This document shows, piece after piece, positions 8,172-16,267 of a stretch of DNA of 28,796 nucleotides. Each line of letters starts with the position of its first letter. Position 1 is the first letter of the stretch. The DNA is from an uncultured Lachnospiraceae bacterium (GTDB lineage: Bacteria; Bacillota; Clostridia; Lachnospirales; Lachnospiraceae): the NCBI GenBank assembly GCA_910578115.1, contig CAJTPO010000056.1, forward strand, positions 1-28,796, in the 5' to 3' direction. The translations under genes and the position numbers were made by a program. Under the pieces are notes generated by a model, which made no database searches, was not told where the DNA came from, and saw only the letters and a program-made list of their open reading frames with translations.

Positions 8172-8213
8172 GTCAGAGCAGAGTGAAGAAAATGAAGAAA
8201 CGGTGGAGTGAGG

Positions 8214-9896
8214 ATGAGCGTAAGTTTAGACTATATTCAAATAGAGCATGAGAACAGGGAGAAGAGAATGATAGAGAAAAAAATTGTTAAGAGCATTTTG
8301 TTGATTGCAATGCTTCTGAGTATATGTGGGGTCATCTACATCATTTTAGCTTATTCGAAGAATTATTTTCATTCTGACTGTGCGGGATTCTTGTTTCTTG
8401 CGAAAGAACAGCTTGCTCAGAAAAAAATGTTTCCAGATGGATTTCATTATACAACTGATATCTTTTTTCTTATGCCAAATATAACAATGATCCCTTTTCT
8501 GGCTGTTCTGAATAATGAATTATTTGCACATGAACTGGGAATTTTGCTATATATGATAATAATATGTGTAATGATATTCAAACTGTTTTGGGATGTTAAA
8601 AAAGCTGCAGTTATTATTGTTACATTTTTTTTATTCCCTTTGTCCTGGGTCGTTATAGATATGTTTTTTTCTCAGGGTGCGTATCTTGGAGAGTGTCTTT
8701 TTAAGCTGTTGTTATTGATCGCTATACAATATTTGTTTGCAGTTGGCGAAAAAGAATCTGTTAAAAAGATATATGTAGTATGTATGCTTTATTTGGCAAC
8801 AGGCTTTTTGGTAAATTATGCAGTGGTCAGGAGAATCGCTACAGATATGCTGCCAATATTTTTTGCATTTTCAGCAATGATAATAATCAGAGAAGGTATT
8901 TCTGTAAAGGGAATTTTAAAACAGAAAAAGTTGTTGCTATACAGTGGTTGTACGATCATTATCATTGGGATATCTGGTATACATTATGCTTTACTTTGTA
9001 ATCGATTAGGATTTAGCAGTCCGTCCTTAAATATAGGTATTGTTGACAGTGGTAGTTTTTATCAAAATATATTGAATTTCCCGGCGCTTGTTTTGGAGTT
9101 ATTGGGATGGACATCGACAAGCAGTCTGTTTTCTATATCAACGTTTAAAACCTGTGGAGTATTGGTTTATATCATTATTTCACAGATAATCATTCCAGTT
9201 TTTCTTTTAATAAAAGTGTGTAGTATTTCCAATAAATTTATGCAGTTTCTGGTTTTGTATGTGAATTTGAGTAACTTCATTACTTTTTTTGTGATGACTG
9301 CCAGCGGGACGATGGAATCACGATATTATCTGCCTATATATTTTAATAATCTGCTGCTTTTTGGTTTAGTGGGAAAGTGGATACTTGATGATAAGTATGA
9401 AGTATTAAAGGCGGTTCCGGTTATAGGTATTCTGATATTGACAGTCTGTATACATGGAATTTATATCTATAGTGTGCCGGATGAATGGAAACAGGATATT
9501 AATTTATTTGATCCAGAAGTTAATCGTCAATTTTATGAGTTTTTGTTGGCCAATGATCTTACTTATGGGTATGCGACATTTTGGAACGCTTATCCGATTA
9601 CTGTTCTGAGCAATGAGGAAGTTTTTGTTGTAGCACATGATGCAGGGAAACCGACCGTACCATTTTACTTCAATGCGAATGTGACGGATGATTACAGGTA
9701 TTATGCGGTTTCGGAGGATTACTATGATCCTGAATTACATACAGGTAGATGTTTTGTACTGGTACTTACAGGAGAGACGATTCCGGAGCAGTATTATCAA
9801 TTGGCGGAGCAAACTCTCACATATGAAGGCTTTACGATTTTGATATATGGGAAAAATATTAATGAATATCCGGAATTAGCGATAGTTGGTCAATAA
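8214..9896 (+). CDS. polytopic membrane protein, putative GT-C glycosyltransferase
   Basis: About 560 residues with roughly ten or more hydrophobic helices and a soluble C-terminal tail of about 130 residues. The first large external loop carries YFHSDCAGFLFLAKEQ, an acidic site where GT-C enzymes hold their catalytic Asp. I know no closer family. Its place after an ArnC-like enzyme and an SMR pair matches the last step of Arn/Gtr-type systems, where a GT-C enzyme moves the sugar from undecaprenyl phosphate to a glycan outside the cell (ArnT, GtrC, YfhO-like). Three starts are possible: GTG 8208, ATG 8214 behind GGAG, or ATG 8268 behind AGGGAG, which begins just before the first helix. The gene is very AT-rich. 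The catalytic role is inferred from context. Confidence 0.65.
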   Translation: MSVSLDYIQIEHENREKRMIEKKIVKSILLIAMLLSICGVIYIILAYSKNYFHSDCAGFLFLAKEQLAQKKMFPDGFHYTTDIFFLMPNITMIPFLAVLNNELFAHELGILLYMIIICVMIFKLFWDVKKAAVIIVTFFLFPLSWVVIDMFFSQGAYLGECLFKLLLLIAIQYLFAVGEKESVKKIYVVCMLYLATGFLVNYAVVRRIATDMLPIFFAFSAMIIIREGISVKGILKQKKLLLYSGCTIIIIGISGIHYALLCNRLGFSSPSLNIGIVDSGSFYQNILNFPALVLELLGWTSTSSLFSISTFKTCGVLVYIIISQIIIPVFLLIKVCSISNKFMQFLVLYVNLSNFITFFVMTASGTMESRYYLPIYFNNLLLFGLVGKWILDDKYEVLKAVPVIGILILTVCIHGIYIYSVPDEWKQDINLFDPEVNRQFYEFLLANDLTYGYATFWNAYPITVLSNEEVFVVAHDAGKPTVPFYFNANVTDDYRYYAVSEDYYDPELHTGRCFVLVLTGETIPEQYYQLAEQTLTYEGFTILIYGKNINEYPELAIVGQ

Positions 9897-10000
9897 GTTT
9901 ATATATGCCGGTATAGATGTTCTGTGTTTGCCGTACATAGAAAAAAGACATGTAAGAATTATGTATCCAGCAGCGGATCTTGACGAAGGAGAGGTACGTT

Positions 10001-10225
10001 ATGAAATACAATGAAAGAATACGGGAACTTAGACGGGAAAATGCTATGGTTCAACAGGAAGTGGCAGATATGCTTGAAGTGGGACAGCGTACATATGCCG
10101 ATTATGAGAATGGAAAGACACGGATTCCGGTGAAAAGTCTGTTGATTCTTGCAAGATTTTATGATGTGTCGATGGACTACATCTCAGGAGCAAGCAACGT
10201 AAAGGAGCGGTATCCAGGGCAGTAG
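10001..10225 (+). CDS. small XRE-family helix-turn-helix regulator
   Basis: 74-residue protein that is almost entirely a Cro/cI-type DNA-binding domain: RIRELRRENAMVQQEVADML, a turn, GQRTYADYENGKTRIP as the recognition-helix region, and SLLILARFYDVSMDYISG. The ATG at 10001 follows AAGGAGAGG, and the reading begins MKYNERIREL as is usual for the family. It lies 104 bases after the GT-C gene and 168 bases before the pyruvyl transferase fusion, so it may control one or both halves of the glycan module. No ligand or dimerisation domain is present. The 168-base gap after it has no recognisable gene. Confidence 0.85.
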   Translation: MKYNERIRELRRENAMVQQEVADMLEVGQRTYADYENGKTRIPVKSLLILARFYDVSMDYISGASNVKERYPGQ

Positions 10226-10393
10226 GAACATTGCAGTTTATTTCGGATCGAAGCAGAGACATGTGTGACATGATTCGAAGAGAACTGAGCGATTAAAGTT
10301 GGATGGAATTGTATTCCTTTAGTCATGGAAGATGAACTTTGTGGCTGCGTACCTGCAGGTTAAGAAAAGTGTGGATGAAGAGAGGATATTGTT

Positions 10394-12889
10394 ATGACGA
10401 ATCTGTTAAAATCGCTTACATCTGAAAATAAATTGTGCACAGGCTGTGGTGCCTGCTTAAATATCTGTCCCGTGAATGCCATACATATGGAGAAAAATCC
10501 ACAGGGATTTCTGTATCCGGTGGTTGATCGTGATATTTGCATAGATTGTGATAATTGTGAAAGAATCTGCCCCAAATTGCATGCATATCAGGGAAATACG
10601 GATTCTCCAGTATGTTATGCTGTAAGAGCGGAAGATGAGGTCAGACAGGTCAGTTCATCGGGCGGGATGTTTACAGTTTTGGCAGGATATGTCCTGGAGC
10701 AGGGGGGAGTAGTATGCGGGGCAGTCATGGCACAGGATTTTAAAGTGTATCATATATGTATTGATCAGGAAAAAGATCTGGAGAAGCTTCGACAGTCCAA
10801 ATATGTACAGAGTGATATGGGGATGGTCTATAGGGAAATCAAAGGATATCTGGATGATCATAGAATGACGCTGTTTTCTGGCTGCCCGTGTCAAGTTGCT
10901 GCCGCGCGTAATTTTTTCGGAGAAAATAAAAATATCATATATGTGGATCTGCTGTGTCACGGTGTACCGTCCGTACAAATGTTACAGGATTATATGAAGG
11001 AAAACTTCGAGTTGGATCAGGTAAGCGGAATACAGTTCAGGAGCAAATTAAATGGATGGAGATCAGACCAGATCAGAGTATTTTATAAGGATGGTACATC
11101 ACAGAAAATTCCGTGGCCGGAAAGCGCTTATGAAGAAGGATTTCAAAGAAATATTTCGCTGCGGGATGGATGTGAAGATTGTGAATTTTGCGGAAAACGC
11201 AGACAGGGAGATATCACGCTTGGAGATTACTGGAGGGTGGAAGAGTATGATCAACGTCTGAATGATGGAAGAGGGACAAGTGTTGTACTAATAAATAATC
11301 TGCGAGGCAGAGAAATCCTGAAACGGGTGGAGAAAAAGCTGTTTGATATAGAAGAAACGCCGATTGAAGCCGCGAGATTCAATAGATTACAGGAAAAATA
11401 TGAAGCGCATCCGCAGAAGGAACGTTTCAAAATTTTATATCCGGGACACTCTTTCAGCGAGGCGGTTTTTCAGTGCAGGCACTCCTTATATGACATAGGG
11501 TTGGTGGGGATATATACTGTAGATAACTATGGCGGTGAGCTTACACAATATGCGTTATACAGAACATTGACGGATTTGGGATATTCTGTATTAATGATAG
11601 CTCAGCCAATGAATTCCAAACTAAAACCAAATTTAAAAGGAGCATATCTTTTTGCGAGGGATCCTTATGCAGAATGGGATAAAAGCAGATATTTTGCTAA
11701 TATTGCCGAAATGAAATTCCTCAATTTACAATGTAATGTTTTTGTAACCGGTTCAGATCAGATGTTCAACAATAATTTGTATAACGATTACAATAAGTAT
11801 ATGACACAGAATTTTGTGACAGATAATCACTGTAAGATTGCTTATGCAGCTTCTTTTGGACATGATCGAATCTGGGGCACAGAACGTGACCGGGCTTCAG
11901 AATCTTTTTTTATGAAGAAATTTGATTATTTTTCCGTAAGAGAAGCTTCTGGTATAGAAATCTGCAAAAAGGAGTTTGGAATAGATGCCGTTTGGACACT
12001 TGATCCGGTGCTTTTGTGTCCGTTGGAAAGATATGAGGAACTTATAGAGCAGGCGGAAGAATACAGCAGTAAAATTTTAGATAAGCCTTATATTTTTGCT
12101 TATATAGTAGATCCCGACAGAGAAAAGGAAGCGGTGATAAGAGAGTATGCAGGCAAAAATAATTTAGACATACGGGCAATTACTGATCAGCATTACGATT
12201 ATACGGATGAGTATATTAAAAAGTTGTGGGATATAGACACGGCATCAAATGTCAGCATGGAAAGTTGGATTGCACATATCGCAAAAAGTGAGTTCGTAAT
12301 CACAGATTCGTTTCACGGTATGTGTATGGCGATTATAAACCATAAACAGTTTGTTGTGATCGTGAATAAGCTGCGTGGTGAAACTCGGTTTGTGTCTTTG
12401 CTTAATCTTTTGGGATTGGAGCATAGAATGGTTTATTCAAGCATTGAATTCAGGGATAAAATGAGGAATCTGCAACCTGTAAATTATGAACAGATCGATC
12501 TAAAATTAGAAGCTGAAAAAGAAAAATCCCTGCACTGGTTGTGCAATGCAATTGAAGAAGGAAAAAAGATGAAAAAACCGTTGTCAACATTTGATATGGC
12601 AGATGGACGAATCGACGAGTTATGGAAGCGTACAGACAGGAATTATGATCAAATACAGAGGAGATTGGAAAATCTGGAGCAATCTATAGATGTTTTGGCA
12701 AAACTGTGTGGGGGGGGGCAGTTCGAGCATGTTGAGAAAATACCAGATGAAACAGGAAATGATGTAGAAGAGTTAAAAAATGAGATTTTGGAAATAAAAA
12801 GTAAAATAGAAAAAAGAGAGAAATTCTATTCCGGGCAAATAGGAAGTGTTGTTACGTGGCTGTTACGCAAAATCAGCAGAAACAAGTGA
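10394..12889 (+). CDS. ferredoxin/FrhB-like protein fused to polysaccharide pyruvyl transferase
   Basis: 831 residues in four parts. First, two [4Fe-4S] cysteine sets: C15-C18-C21-C25 and C49-C52-C55-C59. Second, a coenzyme F420 hydrogenase/dehydrogenase beta-subunit (FrhB) region, about 75-345, with SGCPCQVAAARNFF, CEDCEFCGKRRQGDITLGDYW and QFRSKLNGW. Third, a polysaccharide pyruvyl transferase domain, about 370-700, with GIYTVDNYGGELTQYALY, FVTGSDQMFNNN and TDSFHGMCMAI. Last, a coiled-coil tail (about 730-815). FrhB-like and pyruvyl transferase genes are often neighbours in glycan loci; here they are one chain. The transferase half should ketalise or acylate a sugar using phosphoenolpyruvate; the redox half's substrate is unknown. 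A G9 run at codons 773-775 would detach the coiled coil on slippage. The start is ATG 10394, with GAGAGGA upstream. Confidence 0.88.
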   Translation: MTNLLKSLTSENKLCTGCGACLNICPVNAIHMEKNPQGFLYPVVDRDICIDCDNCERICPKLHAYQGNTDSPVCYAVRAEDEVRQVSSSGGMFTVLAGYVLEQGGVVCGAVMAQDFKVYHICIDQEKDLEKLRQSKYVQSDMGMVYREIKGYLDDHRMTLFSGCPCQVAAARNFFGENKNIIYVDLLCHGVPSVQMLQDYMKENFELDQVSGIQFRSKLNGWRSDQIRVFYKDGTSQKIPWPESAYEEGFQRNISLRDGCEDCEFCGKRRQGDITLGDYWRVEEYDQRLNDGRGTSVVLINNLRGREILKRVEKKLFDIEETPIEAARFNRLQEKYEAHPQKERFKILYPGHSFSEAVFQCRHSLYDIGLVGIYTVDNYGGELTQYALYRTLTDLGYSVLMIAQPMNSKLKPNLKGAYLFARDPYAEWDKSRYFANIAEMKFLNLQCNVFVTGSDQMFNNNLYNDYNKYMTQNFVTDNHCKIAYAASFGHDRIWGTERDRASESFFMKKFDYFSVREASGIEICKKEFGIDAVWTLDPVLLCPLERYEELIEQAEEYSSKILDKPYIFAYIVDPDREKEAVIREYAGKNNLDIRAITDQHYDYTDEYIKKLWDIDTASNVSMESWIAHIAKSEFVITDSFHGMCMAIINHKQFVVIVNKLRGETRFVSLLNLLGLEHRMVYSSIEFRDKMRNLQPVNYEQIDLKLEAEKEKSLHWLCNAIEEGKKMKKPLSTFDMADGRIDELWKRTDRNYDQIQRRLENLEQSIDVLAKLCGGGQFEHVEKIPDETGNDVEELKNEILEIKSKIEKREKFYSGQIGSVVTWLLRKISRNK
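12710..12718 (+). repeat. G9 homopolymer in the pyruvyl transferase fusion gene
   Basis: Nine G residues encode three glycines between the catalytic part and the last coiled-coil segment. The frame is open at G9. G10 reaches TGA six codons later and G8 reaches TAG about 17 codons later, so slippage would remove roughly the last 55 residues. It is the second exact G9 tract in the same module. Confidence 0.8.
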
Positions 12890-12938
12890 AATAGACGGTG
12901 GCAGAACGTGTAATAAATATACGGAGGTAAAACAGGCA

Positions 12939-14039
12939 ATGTTTTTCATCAGCATAGCAATGTTTTTCATCGCTCCACTCACGACATGGAGAATCCATGC
13001 CATGCTGCGGGGAAAGTCGATAAAAGATAAAAAAAGCATACAGATCATGGTGGTATATTTTATCCTTTTGAATGTCGTTACGTTTGCTGTTTCATCTTAT
13101 CGTGGCATCGACATGTTAAAGTGGAATCCCTTTACCACGACCATGTCTTATCGAATCAAATATATTTTATTCAGTACTGTACTGGGTACAGTCATTGCAT
13201 GTGTATTATGCTGGTATCTGAATAAAGGCATTACCGTGACGGAAGTAAAACGTTATTTTGGCAGATTTTTTCATGATATGAGAAAATACTTTCCGTATGC
13301 CGTCCGCTCCGCAAAGGCGGATTTGAGGGCAGAAGTTACCAACTCATTTTTGGACTGGCTCTGGTGGCTGATCGAGCCTGTTTGTATGATGTTAATCTAC
13401 ACGGTCATGTTCGGTGTTGTTTTTGATGCGGCGGAATTATATTTTCCGATTTTTATTTTTATTGGGATTACCATGTGGAGTTTTTTTACCAGAGGGGTGA
13501 CGAGCAGCGTAGATATGGTACGCGCTAACAGAGGGGTCGTTACAAGAATATATCTGCCCAAATATATTCTTCTGGTTTCAAAGCTCATGGTGAATGCGTT
13601 TAAAATGTTGGTGTCCTTTGCAGTGATCGCGGGCATGCTTGTGATATTTCGCGTCAGGATAACAGGCAGTGTGCTGGGTTTGCTGCCGATCCTGCTGGTG
13701 CTATTTCTATTTACCTTCGGTGTGGGGAGTATACTGATGCATTATGGAGTATATGTGAACGATCTGTCTTATATTACGGGAATCCTGCTTACGATGATGA
13801 TGTATCTGACGGGCACATTTTATGACATCGCAAAGCGGATACCGGAGCCTTTCGGTTTACTGCTTGAGAGAGGGAACCCGGTTGCCTTTCTGATAGCCGA
13901 GATGAGAAAGGTGGTACTGTATGAGGGGACACTTGACTGGAAGCTGCTGCTTTTATGGGGCGTGATATCTGTTCTGCTGATTGGGATCGGAGTGTTTACG
14001 ATCTATCGTAATGAAAATTCTTATGTGAAGGTAATATAA
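12939..14039 (+). CDS. ABC-2 type polysaccharide export permease (Wzm/TagG-like) with N-terminal extension
   Basis: 366-residue membrane subunit of an O-antigen/teichoic-acid type ABC exporter. The core from about 130 has the usual features: an amphipathic lead-in (YFPYAVRSAKADLRAEVTNS), six hydrophobic helices, SSVDMVRANRGVVTRIYLPK as the cytoplasmic loop, and a late GNPVAFLIAEMRKVV. Unlike typical 260-residue Wzm/TagG proteins it has about 110 extra N-terminal residues with three hydrophobic helices of unknown purpose. The ATG at 12939 sits behind GGAGGT; the frame is open upstream to 12846 inside the previous gene. The ATPase starts 16 bases after its stop. It should carry the lipid-linked, finished glycan across the membrane. 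Confidence 0.85.
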   Translation: MFFISIAMFFIAPLTTWRIHAMLRGKSIKDKKSIQIMVVYFILLNVVTFAVSSYRGIDMLKWNPFTTTMSYRIKYILFSTVLGTVIACVLCWYLNKGITVTEVKRYFGRFFHDMRKYFPYAVRSAKADLRAEVTNSFLDWLWWLIEPVCMMLIYTVMFGVVFDAAELYFPIFIFIGITMWSFFTRGVTSSVDMVRANRGVVTRIYLPKYILLVSKLMVNAFKMLVSFAVIAGMLVIFRVRITGSVLGLLPILLVLFLFTFGVGSILMHYGVYVNDLSYITGILLTMMMYLTGTFYDIAKRIPEPFGLLLERGNPVAFLIAEMRKVVLYEGTLDWKLLLLWGVISVLLIGIGVFTIYRNENSYVKVI

Positions 14040-14055
14040 TATAAAGGTGAACCGG

Positions 14056-14808
14056 ATGAAAGAAAAGAAAAATGCCATAGAATTGGAGGATGTATGCATT
14101 CATTACAGCATTATGAACCATACATCTATCCGCAAAACCTTTCTGCATAAAAAGAAGAGGAACGAAGTGTTTGAGGCGGTAAAACATGTGACATTTTCTG
14201 TACGGGAAGGAGATATTCTGGGGATTATCGGCAAGAATGGCAGTGGAAAATCCACGCTTCTTAAGTCCATCGCAGGGGTATTTTCCCCGAATTGCGGAAC
14301 GATAGATCTGAAAGGACATTCCGTATCGCTTATGTCTCTGGGCGTGGGTTTTAAGGATCTGCTCTCGGGACGGGAAAATATTATTCTGTCAGGAATGCTG
14401 CTGGGCTTTTCGGAGCAGGAGATCGAGGCGAAGTCGCAGGCCATTATCGACTTTGCGGAAATCGGAGATTTTATTGACAGGCCGGTGCGAACCTATTCCA
14501 GCGGCATGTATTCCAAGTTGGCGTTTTCCATCACGGCGATGCTGGAAACAGATATCATGCTGGTGGATGAAGTATTGAGTGTGGGAGATGAACAGTTCAA
14601 GCAAAAGAGCCTCAATAAAATGAAGGAACTGATTACTGATAAGAAACGGACGGTCATCATTGTCTCACACAGCATTTCTACTCTTAAAGAGTTGTGTGAT
14701 CAGGTATTATGGCTTCATGATGGGGAGATCAGGATGCTTGGAAAGACGGATGAGGTGCTCAAACAGTATGCCGAATATATGGCTTTTACTGAAATGAGGC
14801 AGGGATAA
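14056..14808 (+). CDS. polysaccharide export ABC ATPase (Wzt/TagH-like, short form)
   Basis: 250-residue ATPase partner of the preceding permease. Walker A GKNGSGKST is at 59-67, the signature YSSGMYSKLAF follows in the helical domain, and Walker B IMLVDEVLSVGDEQF and the switch histidine VSHS come later. The SSGM signature and the DEVLSVGD Walker B are characteristic of Wzt, KpsT and TagH proteins. It ends soon after the nucleotide-binding domain, so it lacks the C-terminal glycan-recognition domain of O9a-type Wzt. Export would then not depend on a chain-end cap. The ATG at 14056 follows AAAGGTG. This is the last gene of the glycan operon, with a terminator-like hairpin directly downstream. 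Confidence 0.92.
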   Translation: MKEKKNAIELEDVCIHYSIMNHTSIRKTFLHKKKRNEVFEAVKHVTFSVREGDILGIIGKNGSGKSTLLKSIAGVFSPNCGTIDLKGHSVSLMSLGVGFKDLLSGRENIILSGMLLGFSEQEIEAKSQAIIDFAEIGDFIDRPVRTYSSGMYSKLAFSITAMLETDIMLVDEVLSVGDEQFKQKSLNKMKELITDKKRTVIIVSHSISTLKELCDQVLWLHDGEIRMLGKTDEVLKQYAEYMAFTEMRQG

Positions 14809-14820
14809 TCATAATATGGA

Positions 14821-14858
14821 AAGGTGCTACAACCTGCTTGGGAAGTAGTGCTTTTTTT
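14821..14858 (+). terminator. probable rho-independent terminator of the glycan operon
   Basis: The arms GTGCTAC (14824-14830) and GTAGTGC (14845-14851) pair with two G-U wobbles, extend by about three pairs at the base, and are followed directly by seven T residues (14852-14858). The location 13 bases after the ATPase stop is right for the end of the locus. Confidence 0.65.
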
Positions 14859-14891
14859 ATTGGATGGGTTGGCTTATAAATTTAGTGGTCT

Positions 14892-15339
14892 TTGAAAGGA
14901 AAGTATCCTGTTGCCCTGACATTTGCATCCGGTGAGGTTGTGCTGACACCTACATGGAAGAAGGTAGTCCAGACTATCCTGAAACATTGCAACGAGCAGC
15001 CGGACATGCACGAAAGGCTCATGCAGCTGAGGGGCAAAGTGTTCGGAAGAATGCGGACCATACTTGGAAAAGTCCCGGAGGAGATGGATGTAACACTCCA
15101 GATCGATAAGGACTTATACGTTGAAGCGAAATTTGATACGGAAGCGGACCGAGGAAGGGACGGAGGATTTCTCCTACCTGGACTGCATCGAAAAGTCCTT
15201 GAAAGAGCAGGGATTCTCCGCCGGTCGGGCGGGGAGCGGGGATATCGAGTGGATCATGGCTGTGTACAATGAGCAGAACGTGACCAGCGAGAAGTTTGAG
15301 GACTTTGACGGGGAACGGCGGATCATCCCGAATGACTAG
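14892..15339 (+). pseudogene. frameshifted conserved hypothetical protein
   Basis: Two overlapping frames look like one broken gene. The first (from about 14892) reads YPVALTFASGEVVLTPTWKK and continues to VEAKFDTEAD. The second (from about 15150) continues with EDFSYLDCIEKSLKEQGF and RAGSGDIEWIMAVYNEQN, ending in DGERRIIPND at 15339. The most economical repair is a one-base indel at about 15146-15165. I do not recognise a function. There is no convincing start or ribosome site, so the 5' end is probably missing. The G+C content is clearly higher than in the glycan operon before it and similar to the Fic gene after it, which suggests that both arrived together. Confidence 0.6.
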
Positions 15340-15379
15340 GCGGGAACGGTTTTTCATCCTACTCTTTCAGGGGATTTTG

Positions 15380-15388
15380 TGGTATGAT
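15380..15388 (+). promoter_or_regulatory. extended -10 promoter of the fic gene
   Basis: TG-G-TATGAT is an extended -10 element located 30 bases before the Fic start codon. No good -35 hexamer is visible at the usual distance, which is common for extended -10 promoters. Confidence 0.45.
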
Positions 15389-15417
15389 GTCAATGGGTTT
15401 GAAAGGATGGTGACAGG

Positions 15418-16185
15418 ATGGAGATACTGAAAAAAATAGATCTTTTCCAGAAAGAGATCCATGGGCTGCGTCCGATGGAAGGCGAAATGCTGGGGCAGAT
15501 ACAGGATTATTACCGGATCGGACTGACATGGACATCCAATGCGCTGGAGGGTAACTCCCTGACAGAGAGCGAGACGAAAGTGCTCCTGGAGGACGGCCTG
15601 ACGGTGGGCGGGAAACCGCTCCGGGACGTGTTCGAGGCGGTAGATCATGCCAGAGCCTATGATTTTATGTTCTCCGTGTTCCGGAACAGGCGCATTGACG
15701 AGCAGACCGTGCTGAAGATGCATGGGCTGTTCTATCAGAATATTGAGCCGGGGTATGCCGGGAGCTACCGGGATATCCGGGTGCTGATCACAGGGTCGCA
15801 GTATCCCGTGGCTGCCCCGGAGAAGATACAGAGGGAGATGGATCGTCTGTTTGCCTGGGTACAGAAGGAGAGGGAGAGATACCATCCCGTGGAATTTGCC
15901 ACCCAGCTCCACAAGAGGTTTGTGTTCATCCACCCTTTCAAGGACGGGAACGGCAGGGTGGCAAGGCTGCTGATGAACCTGGCGCTGATCCAGGACGGAT
16001 ATCTGCCTGTAGTCGTGCCGCCCATCCTGCGGGGGGATTATGTGTCCCTGCTGGAGCGGGCGCACAGGGATGACAGGGGTTTTATGGAATTTATTGCAGA
16101 GAGGGAGTTTGAGTCCCAGAAAGAGATCCTGCGGCTGTTTGAGATCCCGTTTCCTAAGGAGGGGCAGGAGCAGAAGGGGATGTGA
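15418..16185 (+). CDS. Fic family AMPylase with N-terminal inhibitory motif
   Basis: 255-residue Fic/DOC protein. The catalytic motif HPFKDGNGRVAR (172-183) is complete, with His172, the metal-binding Asp and both terminal arginine positions. A flap-like GSQYPVAAPEKIQ precedes it. The N-terminal stretch has S40-N-A-L-E44-G45, matching the (S/T)xxxE(G/N) inhibitory helix of class II Fic proteins, so activity should be self-restrained. Such enzymes usually transfer AMP from ATP to a hydroxyl on a target protein. GGATGG and ACAGG lie before the ATG at 15418. No separate antitoxin gene is visible: the upstream gene is broken and downstream DNA holds a dead ABC gene. Codon use is G+C-rich relative to both sides, suggesting a transferred block. 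Confidence 0.92.
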   Translation: MEILKKIDLFQKEIHGLRPMEGEMLGQIQDYYRIGLTWTSNALEGNSLTESETKVLLEDGLTVGGKPLRDVFEAVDHARAYDFMFSVFRNRRIDEQTVLKMHGLFYQNIEPGYAGSYRDIRVLITGSQYPVAAPEKIQREMDRLFAWVQKERERYHPVEFATQLHKRFVFIHPFKDGNGRVARLLMNLALIQDGYLPVVVPPILRGDYVSLLERAHRDDRGFMEFIAEREFESQKEILRLFEIPFPKEGQEQKGM

Positions 16186-16267
16186 CAGTCTCCCGCCTTA
16201 TAGTGTAACGCGGCACGTTATAGTAGACGAAAAAAGTATTTTATTTTCGATAAACCTTTCCGCTTGA

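Noticed and set aside
8625..8632. T8 run in the GT-C-like gene as another slippage tract.
   Set aside because: T runs of this size are expected in this very AT-rich gene, unlike the two G9 tracts.
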